DNA of 27,627 nucleotides from Verrucomicrobiota bacterium (GTDB lineage Bacteria; Verrucomicrobiota; Verrucomicrobiia; Opitutales; Opitutaceae). Positions within the stretch are counted from its first letter, which is position 1. Each line of letters begins with the position of its first letter. Positions 7,564 to 16,660 of this stretch are shown here, piece after piece. The DNA lies in contig JAEXPQ010000221.1 in NCBI GenBank assembly GCA_023446735.1, positions 1 through 27,627 on the forward strand, read 5' to 3'. The notes beneath the pieces were generated by a model. The model did not search any database, had not been told where the DNA came from, and saw only the letters and a program-made list of their open reading frames with translations. The position numbers and the translations under genes are program-made.

Positions 7564-10139
7564 GGCGATCCCTCCTTCGTCGGCGCCATCTCGCCCCCGG
7601 TGCGCGAGATCGACGAATGCGCGAAGTAACTCACGGCGATCGCGTCGGAAAGGTGCGGCATCGCGGCGCCGATATGGCGGACCACCTCGGCGATGCCGGT
7701 CAGCGGCGCGAGCACGCCGCGCCCGAGCTCGCGCGGATCCGCCAACCGCAGCCGCGCCATGCAGTCGATGAGCACACGTTGCCCCGCGCTCGGCAACGCC
7801 GCGAGGTTCTCGCGCGGCAGCCGGTCGAAATGCTTCACGAGCGCGTTGAGCTGGAACAGCAGCGAGCGCGGGTTCGTGTCGTCAAGCAGCACCAGGTCGC
7901 ACACGGCCGCGAGCTGCGGGAGCACGGTGTAGCGGGAGCGGTACGTGATCGAGCAGTCGCACACCTCCAGGACAGCTTCCAGCAGCCCGAGGTTCTCGGG
8001 ATCCGGCGCGCCGAGCACGCAGTCGAGGAACGTGCAGATCTGGATCGAACGCTCGATCCGGCGGCCCATGTCGAGGAAACGCCAGCCCTGCGCCCGGGTC
8101 ATGTTGTCGTTGGTCAGGCCGTGGAAGGAGGCGATGTCGATGAGCGTCTGGTTGAGCACCGCGGTGGCGTCGGCGGCGAGCGGGGTGGCCGCGCCGGCGG
8201 GCGGCACGAGGCGGTCGTCGAGCTGGTTGAGCACGCGCCAGAGATCGAGGGAGGTGCGATCGCGCACCAGGATCGCGATACGCCGCAGCTGTTCGGCGGT
8301 CTGGCGTAGGCTGCCCGGCCGCGCGGGATCGAAGACCGCGGCGAGCAGCTCGGCCTCGAGCTCCTCCGGCGCGTGCCGCAGCTTCTGCCGCCGATCCACC
8401 GCGAGCTGGCCGTGGGCTTCCAGCGTGTGCAGCAGCGGCGCGAGCACGGGCCAGGCGCCGCCGGTGTTCTCGACATTGAAGCGCACGAGGGCGCTGCGCA
8501 GCAGCCGCGCGGTGGCGTCGCCGCGCTCGGCGTAGCGGCCGAGCCAGAAGAAGTTGTCGGCGAGCCGGCTCGGGAGGTTGTTGCCCACGCGCCGCAGCTC
8601 CACCGGCTCGGTCGAGCGCCCGAGGAGGGTGAGCTCCGACACCGGCGCCTCCGCGCGCACCCACACGTCCTTGCTCGCCCCGCCGCGCTGGAGCGAGGCG
8701 AAGCGGCCCGCCGGGTCGGGCGAGATCCGCCCCAGACCGCCGGGCATCACCCGGTAGGTGTCGCCGCACGCCACGAGGTAGACGCGCAGGCTCGCGGGCG
8801 CCGCGGCCAGGCCATCGCCCTGCCACACGGGGGCCGACGAGAGCGGCACGCGTTCCTGCGCCACGTAGGCGTCGGGCTGCCAACGCAGCCGGCGCAGCCA
8901 GCCGGCCTTGTCGGTCGGCAGCGCGCCCGGCGGAGTCCGAAAGGCGGGCCGGAGCACCAGTTCGTCGTAGTGCGCCTCGACATAGCCCTCCGCCGAGTCC
9001 TGCCCGCACCACCACGTGGCGACCGAAGGCAGGCGGAGCTCCTCGCCGAGCACCTGCCGGCACAGCCCGGGCAGGAAGGCCATGAAAGCCGGGCTCTGCA
9101 GCAGGCCGCTGCCGAGGGAGTTGGCCACGGCGACATGGCCGCGCCGCACCGCCTCGACCAGGCCGGGGACGCCGAGCATCGAGTCGTTGCGCAGCTCCAG
9201 CGGGTCGCAGAAGTCGTCGTCGACGCGCCGCAGGATCACGTCGACGGGCTCCAGGCCGCTGAGCGTCTTCAGGTAGACGCGGTCGTCGCGCACCGTGAGA
9301 TCCTGCCCCTCGACCAGCGTGTAGCCGAGGTAGCGCGCGAGGTAGGCCTGCTCGAAATACGTCTCGTTGTACGGCCCCGGAGTAAGCACCACGACCCGCG
9401 GTTCCCCCGCGGCCCGCGGCGCCAGGGCCGCAAGCGCGGCGCGAGTGTCGCGAAAAAACCCCGCCAGGCGTTGCACCTGCATCGTGCGGAACGCGTCCGG
9501 CAGCACACGCGAGGTGATGATGCGGTTGGCCAGCGCGTAGCCCGCACCGGTGGGGATCTGCGTGCGGTCGGCGACCACCCACCACCGCCCGTCGGGCGAA
9601 CGCGCGAGGTCGGCCGCGTAGAACTGCAGCCAACGCCGGCCGGCGGGCTTCACGTTGTGGAGTGGCCGCAGGAACTCCGGTTGCGCGAACACCAGCGCCG
9701 GCGGCAGCTGCCCGGAGCGGATCAGCCGCTGCTCGCCGTGGCAGTCGGCCAGGATGCGCTCGAGCAGCACCGCCCGCTGCACCAGCGCCGTCTCCAGCGC
9801 GCGCCACTCGCCCGCCGCGATGACGAGCGGGATCGGATCGAGCTGCCACGGGCGGTCGAGGCCGTCGGGCTCGCCGTACACGTTGTAGGTGATGCCCTGG
9901 TCGCGGATGAAGCGCCGCCCGGTCTCCCATCGTCGCTGGAGTTCGGCGACAGTCTGCCCGGCAAGGTCGTCGACCAGCGGCGCCCAGGGTTCGCGCACGG
10001 CACCGTCGGCGGCGCACAACTCGTCGTAGGCGCCCGCCAGCGGTCGGTAGCCGGCCAACAGCCGCGCGCGCGCCGCGGCGGGCGGCACGGCGGTGGGAGC
10101 GGAGACGCCCGGAGTGGTGGCTGGAGTTTCAGGCGGCAT
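7560..10139 (-). CDS. Fused circularly permuted ATP-grasp / alpha-E protein
   Basis: An 859-residue fusion. Residues ~35-500 are a circularly permuted (type 2) ATP-grasp domain (WWVVADRTQIPTGAGY ~187-202; RRVDDDFCDP 304-313; LGVPGLVEAVRRG). Residues ~520-845 are the all-helical alpha-E domain (NNLPSRLADNFFWLGRYAER). ATP-grasp enzymes join a carboxylate to an amine using ATP, so a peptide or amide product is expected; the alpha-E role is unknown. Compared with the free-standing homologue in this window, the EDNLR motif is replaced by ADRTQ and the KSANEAGGYG loop by RPAFRTPPGA. The first change is, as I recall, usual for the fused subfamily; it may mean altered catalysis. ATG 10139 was chosen because the open frame upstream to 10283 encodes low-complexity Pro/Arg sequence. 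The stop overlaps the next gene. A 222-base spacer separates it from the DUF2126 gene; I see nothing certain in it. Confidence 0.88.
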   Translation of the reverse strand: MPPETPATTPGVSAPTAVPPAAARARLLAGYRPLAGAYDELCAADGAVREPWAPLVDDLAGQTVAELQRRWETGRRFIRDQGITYNVYGEPDGLDRPWQLDPIPLVIAAGEWRALETALVQRAVLLERILADCHGEQRLIRSGQLPPALVFAQPEFLRPLHNVKPAGRRWLQFYAADLARSPDGRWWVVADRTQIPTGAGYALANRIITSRVLPDAFRTMQVQRLAGFFRDTRAALAALAPRAAGEPRVVVLTPGPYNETYFEQAYLARYLGYTLVEGQDLTVRDDRVYLKTLSGLEPVDVILRRVDDDFCDPLELRNDSMLGVPGLVEAVRRGHVAVANSLGSGLLQSPAFMAFLPGLCRQVLGEELRLPSVATWWCGQDSAEGYVEAHYDELVLRPAFRTPPGALPTDKAGWLRRLRWQPDAYVAQERVPLSSAPVWQGDGLAAAPASLRVYLVACGDTYRVMPGGLGRISPDPAGRFASLQRGGASKDVWVRAEAPVSELTLLGRSTEPVELRRVGNNLPSRLADNFFWLGRYAERGDATARLLRSALVRFNVENTGGAWPVLAPLLHTLEAHGQLAVDRRQKLRHAPEELEAELLAAVFDPARPGSLRQTAEQLRRIAILVRDRTSLDLWRVLNQLDDRLVPPAGAATPLAADATAVLNQTLIDIASFHGLTNDNMTRAQGWRFLDMGRRIERSIQICTFLDCVLGAPDPENLGLLEAVLEVCDCSITYRSRYTVLPQLAAVCDLVLLDDTNPRSLLFQLNALVKHFDRLPRENLAALPSAGQRVLIDCMARLRLADPRELGRGVLAPLTGIAEVVRHIGAAMPHLSDAIAVSYFAHSSISRTGGEMAPTKEGSP

Positions 10140-10361
10140 CGGAAGCGGTGCCGAAGGTGGCGAGAAAAGCCGTCGCGGAGCAACCCCGCAGCGAGGGATT
10201 GTTCGAACCGGCCGCGGGCGCGAGTCGGACACGGGCTCGGGTCGCGGGAGTGAGCCCCGCCAAAGCACCGCGGCCCGCGGCACTCCCCCACGCTCGCCCG
10301 GCCGCCGCCAAGCGACCGCGGCGCACCGGCGCCGCGCGCTCCGTGCTTTCGCCGCGCGCGC

Positions 10362-13300
10362 TCATCCCTTGCGTAGATCGAGGGTGCAGGGAAACTCCGG
10401 ATCGATCGCGGCCGGCCACGGCTTGAGCGTCCCGGGCGTGTGACCGTCCCGGAAGAACCGCGCGAGGCGTCGGCTCTCGGCCTCGTAGGCGTTCACGGGG
10501 AAGGTCACGTAGTTGCGGCCGCCCGGATGCGCCACGTGGTAGGTGCAGCCGCCGATCGCGCGATCGCTCCACGTGTCGACCACGTCGAGGACCAGCGGCG
10601 TGTGCACGCCGATCGTCGGGTGCAGGCACGACGGCGGTTGCCACGCGCGGTAGCGCACGCCGGCGACGAACTCGCCGTGGGTGCCGGTGGGCTGGAGCGG
10701 CACGGTCCGACCGTTGCAGGTCACGACATGGCGGCCGTCGGTGAGGCCGTTGACCTTCACCTGCAGCCTCTCGACCGAGGAGTCGACGTAGCGCACCGTG
10801 CCGCCCGCGCCCGGTTCCTCGCCGAGCACATGCCACGGTTCCAGCGCCTGCCGCAGCTCGAGGTGCACATCGCGCACGGCGAAGTCGCCGATCGTCGGGA
10901 AGCGGAACTCCTGGTGCGGCGCGAACCACGCTGGCGCGAGGTCGTAGCCGTGCTTGGCAAGATCGCCGCACACGTCCTCGATGTCGCGACCAACGAAGTG
11001 CGGCAGCATCCATTTGTCGTGCAGCTGCGTGCCCCAGCGCACGAGCGGTTTCGCATAGGGCTCATGCCAGAAACGCGCGACGAGCGTGCGCAGCAGGAGC
11101 TGTTGCACGAGGCTCATGCGCTCGTGCGGCGGCATCTCGAAGGCGCGCAGCTCCAGCAGGCCGAGCCGGCCGGAGGCGCTGTCGGGCGCGTAGAGCTTGT
11201 CGATGCAGAACTCGGCGCGGTGCGTGTTGCCCGTTGCATCCACCAGCAGGTGACGCAGCACGCGGTCGACCAGCCACGGCGGGCAGTGGCCATTCGCCGG
11301 GATCTGGGCGAACGCCAGCTCCAGCTCGCGCACGGCGTCGAGCCGGGCCTCGTCGAGACGCGGGCTCTGGCTGGTGGGACCGATGAAGAGCCCGCTGAAG
11401 AGGAACGACAGCGCCGGGTGGTGCTGCCAATACGTCACGAGACTGCGCAGCACGTCCGGACGGCGCAGGAGCGGGCTGTCGGCGGGCGTGGCGCCGCCGA
11501 GGATGAGGTGGTTGCCGCCGCCCGTACCGGTGTGGCGCCCGTCGAGCATGAACTTCTCGGTGCCGAGACGCGACAGGCGCGCGTCCTCGTACAGGCCGGT
11601 GGTACGCGCGACCAGCTCGGGCCAGGTCGCCGCCGGATGGATATTCACCTCGATCACCCCGGGATCGGGCGTGACCTTGATCACGTTGAGCCGGGGATCC
11701 TGCGGCGGCGGATAACCCTCCAGCGTGATCGGCGTGCCGAGGGCCGCCGCGGTGGCTTCGACCGCGGTCACGACGGCGAGATAGTCTTCCAGCTCCTGCG
11801 TCGGCGGCAGGAACACGTGCAGCCGGCCCTCGCGGGGCTCCACGCACAGCGCGGTGCGCACGATCCACGCGGCCGACTCCTGCAACAGCGGCGCACGGAC
11901 CGGCGGCTCGGCGCGCCCGATCGGGCTCATCGGCGAGCCGGCACGCACCGCGCCCGCGGCAGCGGCGACGAAATGCTGCCGGCTCGGCAACGCCGCACGC
12001 GGCGCCTGCGGGTCGAGCTCGTCGACGTACGGGTAGTCGCTCTTCGCGGCCCATGGCTGCGAGTCGAGCGGCAGACGGAAGCCGACCGGCGAGTCTCCGG
12101 GAATCAGGTACAGGCGCTCGCTGCGCAGGAACCACGGGCCGCTCGCCCACACCGGCCCCTCGGGCGTCCAGCGGCGCTGCAGCGGCAGCACGTGGCCGAC
12201 CACGGCGTCGAGCCCCTGCTCGAAGACCTTGGCGAGCCGGGCGCGCTCCTCGGCATTCTCGAGCTTCGAGTCGAAAGGATCGACGTTGCTCGGCAGGCGC
12301 CGCTCCTTCCAGAGGTAGTAGAGCGCATCCTCGTAGGCCGGCTGGATCCAGCGATCGTTCACGCCCAGCCGGGCGGCCAGAGAGCGGATGAAGACATCGG
12401 CCAACTCCGCGGTGTACCCGTAGTTGGTCTTCTCGTCGGCGAAGAGATGGGGATCCTCCCAGACCGGCTGGCCGTCCTTGCGCCAATAGGCGGCAAAGGC
12501 CCAACGCGGAAGCGACTCTCCCGGGTACCATTTGCCCTGGCCGTAGTGAAGGAACGCACCGGGGGCGAAACGCTCGCGCAGGCGGCGGATGAGGGCATCG
12601 GCGCGGGCGCGTTTGGTGGGGCCGAGCGCGGCGTTGTTCCACTCGGCGCCGTCGTAGTCGTCGATCGAGACGAAGGTCGGCTCGCCACCCATGGTCAGGC
12701 GCACGTCGCCGGCGACCAGAGCAGCGTCGACCTTCCGGCCGAGCGCATCGATGGCGCGCCATTGCTCCTCGGAGTAGGGCTTGGTGACGCGCGGGGACTC
12801 GTGCACGCGCGTGACCTTCATCGCGAAGTCGAACTGCACCTCGCACTCGTCGAGGCAGCCGTCGATCGGTGCAGCCGACTGCGGATCGGGTGTGGCGGCG
12901 AGCGGGATGTGGCCCTCGCCAGCGAGCAGGCCGGAGGTCGGGTCGAGGCCGATCCAGCCGGCGCCGGGCAGGTACACCTCGCACCAGGCGTGGAGGTCGG
13001 TGAAGTCCTTGTCGGTGCCGGAGGGGCCGTCGAGCGACTTCTGGTCGGCGACGAGCTGAATCAGGTAACCGGAGACAAAGCGCGCGGCGAAGCCGAGGTG
13101 GCGCAGGAGTTGGACGAGCAGCCAGGCGGAGTCCCGGCAGGACCCGGAGCGGTTGGTGAGCGTCTCCTCGGGCGACTGCACGCCGGGCTCGAGGCGGATG
13201 AGGTATTTGATGTCGCGCCAGAGCCGCTGGTTGAGCTCGACCAGGAAGTCGATCGTGCGGCGCGGTGCGCGCGGAATGCCCGCGAGGTACGCGCCGAAGC

Positions 13301-13676
13301 GCGGCGCGGCGGCGCCGCAGAGGCGGAACGGTGCGAGCTCATGCTCGAGCGCCGGGTCGTACGCGAAGGGGAAGTTCTCGGCGGCGGGCTCGAGGAAGAA
13401 GTCGAACGGGTTGAACACCGCCATCTCCGCCACGAGATCGACCTCGACGGTGAGCTCGGTGGTCTTCTCCGGGAACACGAAGCGCGCGAGGTAGTTCGAC
13501 TGGGGGTCCTGCTGCCAGTTGAGGAAATGTTTCTCGGGCGCGACGCGCAGCGAGTAGCCGAGGATGCGCGTGCGGGTGTGCGGAGCCGGGCGCAGCCGGA
13601 CGACCTGGGGGCCGAGGTTGATCGGGCGGTCGTAGCGGTAGGTCGTGCGGTGGTGGAGGGCGACGTGGATGGCCAT
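10362..13676 (-). CDS. Transglutaminase / DUF2126 two-domain protein
   Basis: A 1104-residue cytoplasmic protein. The N-terminal ~270 residues are transglutaminase-like, with triad C180 (NRSGSCRDSAW), H229 (DLHAWCEV) and D245 (GLDPTSG). The rest (~300-1100) is DUF2126, with conserved stretches GGEPTFVSIDD, HYGQGKWYPGESLPRWAF, GTGGGNHLILGG and SFLFSGLFIGPTSQSPR. Iyer and colleagues interpreted this domain as a circularly permuted glutamine-synthetase-like amidoligase. The protein may therefore pair a peptide-bond-making domain with a peptide-bond-breaking or transferring one. The length is normal for the family. It is the first gene of the minus-strand operon and diverges from the free-standing ATP-grasp gene across 174 bases, which suggests shared control. 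No Shine-Dalgarno sequence precedes ATG 13676. Confidence 0.92.
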   Translation of the reverse strand: MAIHVALHHRTTYRYDRPINLGPQVVRLRPAPHTRTRILGYSLRVAPEKHFLNWQQDPQSNYLARFVFPEKTTELTVEVDLVAEMAVFNPFDFFLEPAAENFPFAYDPALEHELAPFRLCGAAAPRFGAYLAGIPRAPRRTIDFLVELNQRLWRDIKYLIRLEPGVQSPEETLTNRSGSCRDSAWLLVQLLRHLGFAARFVSGYLIQLVADQKSLDGPSGTDKDFTDLHAWCEVYLPGAGWIGLDPTSGLLAGEGHIPLAATPDPQSAAPIDGCLDECEVQFDFAMKVTRVHESPRVTKPYSEEQWRAIDALGRKVDAALVAGDVRLTMGGEPTFVSIDDYDGAEWNNAALGPTKRARADALIRRLRERFAPGAFLHYGQGKWYPGESLPRWAFAAYWRKDGQPVWEDPHLFADEKTNYGYTAELADVFIRSLAARLGVNDRWIQPAYEDALYYLWKERRLPSNVDPFDSKLENAEERARLAKVFEQGLDAVVGHVLPLQRRWTPEGPVWASGPWFLRSERLYLIPGDSPVGFRLPLDSQPWAAKSDYPYVDELDPQAPRAALPSRQHFVAAAAGAVRAGSPMSPIGRAEPPVRAPLLQESAAWIVRTALCVEPREGRLHVFLPPTQELEDYLAVVTAVEATAAALGTPITLEGYPPPQDPRLNVIKVTPDPGVIEVNIHPAATWPELVARTTGLYEDARLSRLGTEKFMLDGRHTGTGGGNHLILGGATPADSPLLRRPDVLRSLVTYWQHHPALSFLFSGLFIGPTSQSPRLDEARLDAVRELELAFAQIPANGHCPPWLVDRVLRHLLVDATGNTHRAEFCIDKLYAPDSASGRLGLLELRAFEMPPHERMSLVQQLLLRTLVARFWHEPYAKPLVRWGTQLHDKWMLPHFVGRDIEDVCGDLAKHGYDLAPAWFAPHQEFRFPTIGDFAVRDVHLELRQALEPWHVLGEEPGAGGTVRYVDSSVERLQVKVNGLTDGRHVVTCNGRTVPLQPTGTHGEFVAGVRYRAWQPPSCLHPTIGVHTPLVLDVVDTWSDRAIGGCTYHVAHPGGRNYVTFPVNAYEAESRRLARFFRDGHTPGTLKPWPAAIDPEFPCTLDLRKG

Positions 13677-13850
13677 GGGCGGGCGCGCCCGCTCGACCGG
13701 CGGAGCGCCGGCGGCGGACGGTGAGTGGTGGATGAAAGCCGCTCATTGCAGGCCCCATGCCAGCGCCCGAGCCCGCCGGCGGGATGCGCAAGAAAGTGCA
13801 TTTCCGGCCACCGCCCGCCGTTGGCCCGCGGCCTGCTATTCCTGTAATTC
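13677..13850. promoter_or_regulatory. Divergent spacer between the two ATP-grasp operons
   Basis: These 174 bases separate the first genes of two oppositely transcribed operons and must hold both start regions unless transcripts enter from outside. I see GC-rich inverted repeats at 13700-13720 and an AT-richer stretch just before the plus-strand start (13837-13849), but no hexamer pair at a usable distance from either gene. The regulatory role is inferred from layout only. Confidence 0.4.
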
Positions 13851-15332
13851 ATGACCGCCGCCCTCACCTCCGCCCCGGCCACGCGTTCGCTCCTCGAGCC
13901 GTACGACGTGGGCTCCTTCTTCGACGAGATGCTCGCGTCCGACGGTTCCGTGCGCCCCGCCTACCGCAAGGTCCACCAGCAGCTCGGCCAGCTCGCCCGC
14001 GAGGACTACCTCAAGAAGCAGACGGCGGTCGACGTGGCCTTCATGCGCGGCGGCGTGACGTTCACCGTGTACAGCGATAACCAAGGCACCGAGCGCATCT
14101 TCCCGTTCGACCTGATGCCGCGCGTCATCCCCGCCAAGGAGTGGGCGCAACTCGAGGCCGGCCTCACCCAGCGCCTCACCGCGCTCAACCTCTTCCTCCA
14201 CGACATCTACCACGAGCAGCGCATCCTGAAGGAGCGCGTGATTCCCGCCCACTATGTGCTCAGCGCACGCCACTTCCGGCGGGAGTTCATGCACTTCGAC
14301 GTCCCGAAAGGCGTGTACGTCCACATCTGCGGCACCGATCTGATCCGCGACCACGACGGCCGCTACCTCGTGCTCGAGGACAACCTCCGCTGCCCCTCCG
14401 GCGCGAGCTACATGATCGAGAACCGCGCCGCCATGAAGCGCGCGTTTCCCGAGCTTTACCAGGCCGCCAAGGTCCGGCCGGTGGAGAATTACGCGCAGGA
14501 ACTGCTCAAATCCCTGCAGTACACCGCCCCCGCCGGCATGCGCGGCGACACGCCCAACTGCGTGCTCCTCACCCCCGGCGTCTACAACAGCGCCTACTTC
14601 GAGCATACCTTCCTCGCCCGCTCCATGGGCATCCCGATCGTCGAGGGCCGCGACCTCGTCGTGAAGGACGCCCGCGTGTTCATGCGCACTGTCGCCGGCC
14701 TCGTGCCCGTCGACGTCATCTACCGCCGCATCGACGACGATTTCCTCGACCCCTCCGTCTTCCGCGCCGACTCGCTGCTGGGCGTGCCCGGCCTCGTGCA
14801 GGCGTATCGCGCCGGCAATGTCAGTCTCGCCAACACCATCGGCACCGGCATCGCGGACGACAAGGTCATGTACTATTTCGTCCCACGGATCATCAAGTTC
14901 TACCTCGGCGAGGAGCCGATCCTGCCCAACGTCGACACCTACCTCGCCTCCGAGGAGAAGGACCGCGCCTACATCCTCGACAACCTCGCCAAACTCGTCG
15001 TGAAGAGCGCCAACGAGGCCGGCGGTTACGGCATGCTCATGGGCCCGTGGGCCGCGAAGGAGGAGATCGAAAAGTTTCGCGCGATGATCATCGACAACCC
15101 GCGCAACTTCATCGCCCAGCCGCCCATCTCGCTCTCCCGCCATCCCACCTGGTGCGGCGAAGGTTTCGAGGGCCGCCACATCGACCTGCGCCCGTACATC
15201 CTCTGCGGCGAGAAGATCAAGGTCACCCCCGGCGGCCTCACCCGCGTCGCCCTGCGCAAGGGCTCGTTGGTCGTCAACTCGTCACAAGGAGGTGGATCCA
15301 AGGACACCTGGGTCCTCCACGGCGACGAGTGA
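13851..15332 (+). CDS. Free-standing circularly permuted type 2 ATP-grasp protein
   Basis: A 493-residue amidoligase-type enzyme expected to activate a carboxylate with ATP and join it to an amine; substrates are unknown. Motifs: VLEDNLRCPSGASYMIENR at 174-192, VDVIYRRIDDDFLDP at 287-301, and the glycine-rich KSANEAGGYGM at 385-395. All ATP-grasp signatures are intact here, in contrast to the fused homologue on the other strand. The length is normal for the stand-alone family. It is the first gene of the plus-strand operon, followed by alpha-E and transglutaminase genes, the canonical three-gene order. ATG 13851 begins a sensible N-terminus and no Shine-Dalgarno sequence is present. A cytoplasmic location is expected. 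Confidence 0.93.
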   Translation: MTAALTSAPATRSLLEPYDVGSFFDEMLASDGSVRPAYRKVHQQLGQLAREDYLKKQTAVDVAFMRGGVTFTVYSDNQGTERIFPFDLMPRVIPAKEWAQLEAGLTQRLTALNLFLHDIYHEQRILKERVIPAHYVLSARHFRREFMHFDVPKGVYVHICGTDLIRDHDGRYLVLEDNLRCPSGASYMIENRAAMKRAFPELYQAAKVRPVENYAQELLKSLQYTAPAGMRGDTPNCVLLTPGVYNSAYFEHTFLARSMGIPIVEGRDLVVKDARVFMRTVAGLVPVDVIYRRIDDDFLDPSVFRADSLLGVPGLVQAYRAGNVSLANTIGTGIADDKVMYYFVPRIIKFYLGEEPILPNVDTYLASEEKDRAYILDNLAKLVVKSANEAGGYGMLMGPWAAKEEIEKFRAMIIDNPRNFIAQPPISLSRHPTWCGEGFEGRHIDLRPYILCGEKIKVTPGGLTRVALRKGSLVVNSSQGGGSKDTWVLHGDE

Positions 15333-15335
15333 CGA

Positions 15336-15503
15336 GATTCTCGATCTGGGATTTTCGATTGCCGATTTCCCGATCCAACCGCCGCCCACCCTCGCCCCGC
15401 ACTTCCGCCCGCCACTCTCTGTTTCTGATATCCTGAGTCCCCGATTCTCCTCCGCCGTCCGCCCTCCGCCCGATCGAAAATCGGCAATCGCAAATCGCAA
15501 ACC
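15336..15503 (+). repeat. Heptamer-built inverted repeat filling the ATP-grasp/alpha-E spacer
   Basis: The spacer starts three bases after the ATP-grasp stop with five in-phase heptamers of the type GATTNNC (15336-15370) and ends just before the alpha-E ATG with four of the type GNNAATC (15476-15503). The two arms are near-perfect reverse complements: 15350-15370 against 15476-15496 match at 19 of 21 positions. Between them, three CCGCCNN heptamers run at 15452-15472. The arms could fold into one hairpin in the operon mRNA. Confidence 0.75.
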
Positions 15504-15504
15504 C

Positions 15505-16575
15505 ATGAAAGCCGCCGCCCTCTCCGCTCCGCCGCGCCGCAAGCTCCCCATGCTCTCCCGCGTGGCCAACTCCCTCTACTGGCTCGGCCGCTACTTCGAG
15601 CGCGCGGAGAACATCGCCCGCCTCCTCGACGTCAACCTCCAGCTCCTGCTCGACTTCGAGAAACTCGACGATGCCACTCTCACCGAGCACTGGCTCTCGA
15701 TCCTCGCCTCCTCCGGCGACGCCGAACTCTTCCACCAGCATTACCCGAAGGCCGACTCGGCCAACGTGACCGAGTTCATGACCTTCGCGACGGCGAACCC
15801 GAACTCGATCCTCTCCTGCGCCTTCGCGGCCCGCGAGAACGCCCGCATGATCCGCGACCGCATCTCCCTCGAGATGTGGGAGACCGTCAACGACCTCCAC
15901 CTCTTCCTCAAGAGCCCGGAGGCACGCGCCTTGTGGCGGAACAACCCCGGCGACTTCTACGCCCGCATCAAGAACGCCTCGCACCTTTTCCAGGGCCTCA
16001 CCGACGCCACGTTCCCGCACGACGAGGGCTACAACTTCATCCAGCTCGGCCGCTACATCGAGCGCGCCGACAAGACCATCCGCCTGCTCGACCTCAAGTA
16101 CCACATCCTCCTCCCCAACCCGAGCGATGTGGGCGGCGCGGTCGACACCGCGCAGTGGCGCGCCGTGCTCCGCTGCGCCAGCGCGCTCGAGGCCTATCGG
16201 CGTTTCTATGTTTCCGAGATCCTGCCCTGGAAGGTCGCCGAGTTTCTGCTCTTCTCCGAAACGTTCCCGCGCTCGGTGCGCCATTGCCTCGGGCAGATCG
16301 ATCTCTACCTGCGCCGCATCAGCGGGACTCCCGTCGGCCAGCACAACAACGAGGCCGAGCGCCTCTGCGGCCGCCTCGTCTCGGAGCTCAACTACACCTC
16401 GATCGACGAGGTCTTCCGCAAGGGCCTGCACGAGTTCCTCTCCCAGGTTATTCCCGTGCTCGACCAGGTCAGCGGCATCATCTTCGACACCTTCATGGCG
16501 CATCGCCCGGTCGACGAGGAGGCCGAAGTCCGCCTGCACCAGCAGGAGGAACAGCAGCAACAGCCGGCCGCGTGA
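15505..16575 (+). CDS. Alpha-E domain protein
   Basis: A 356-residue all-helical protein of the alpha-E family. The signature MLSRVANSLYWLGRYFERAE lies at 16-35, followed by NIARLLD; the second helical repeat resembles it (NFIQLGRYIERADKTIRLLD). ATG 15505 is preferred; ATG 15550 directly at MLSRV is also possible. No enzymatic activity is known; the domain occurs with ATP-grasp and transglutaminase partners, here both as a separate protein and fused to ATP-grasp on the opposite strand, so it probably acts as their structural or substrate-binding partner in the cytoplasm. It ends in a Gln/Glu-rich tail. The spacers on both sides (172 and 297 bases) are full of short repeats, unusually long for genes that work together. 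Confidence 0.9.
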   Translation: MKAAALSAPPRRKLPMLSRVANSLYWLGRYFERAENIARLLDVNLQLLLDFEKLDDATLTEHWLSILASSGDAELFHQHYPKADSANVTEFMTFATANPNSILSCAFAARENARMIRDRISLEMWETVNDLHLFLKSPEARALWRNNPGDFYARIKNASHLFQGLTDATFPHDEGYNFIQLGRYIERADKTIRLLDLKYHILLPNPSDVGGAVDTAQWRAVLRCASALEAYRRFYVSEILPWKVAEFLLFSETFPRSVRHCLGQIDLYLRRISGTPVGQHNNEAERLCGRLVSELNYTSIDEVFRKGLHEFLSQVIPVLDQVSGIIFDTFMAHRPVDEEAEVRLHQQEEQQQQPAA

Positions 16576-16591
16576 GGACACGCGCCTTGCC

Positions 16592-16619
16592 GATTCGGGA
16601 TTGCCGCTTTGCGGTTGGC
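16592..16619 (+). repeat. Heptamer run GNTTNNN after the alpha-E gene
   Basis: Four in-phase heptamers start 16 bases after the alpha-E stop: GATTCGG, GATTGCC, GCTTTGC and GGTTGGC. They belong to the same pattern as the GATTNNC run at 15336-15370 and are complementary in type to the NNNAATC run at 16830-16864, which ends before the next start codon. Confidence 0.6.
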
Positions 16620-16660
16620 CGGAAGACGCCGCGCTCGCACCCGTCGCCCGCCTCCCCGAT

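Noticed and set aside
10148..10426. A 92-codon plus-strand frame in the spacer after the DUF2126 gene
   Set aside because: It overlaps the 3' end of DUF2126 on the opposite strand, is Ala/Arg/Pro-rich and shows no domain.
10440..13724. A 1094-codon open frame on the plus strand opposite the DUF2126 gene
   Set aside because: It is the antisense shadow of a well-supported gene in GC-rich DNA; its product is Arg/Glu/Val-rich with no recognisable domain. The same holds for long open frames opposite the GH9, GH2, ATP-grasp/alpha-E and kinase genes.
13821..13848. TTGGCC-16-TGTAAT as promoter of the plus-strand ATP-grasp gene
   Set aside because: The -10-like element ends two bases before the ATG, so transcription would start inside the gene.
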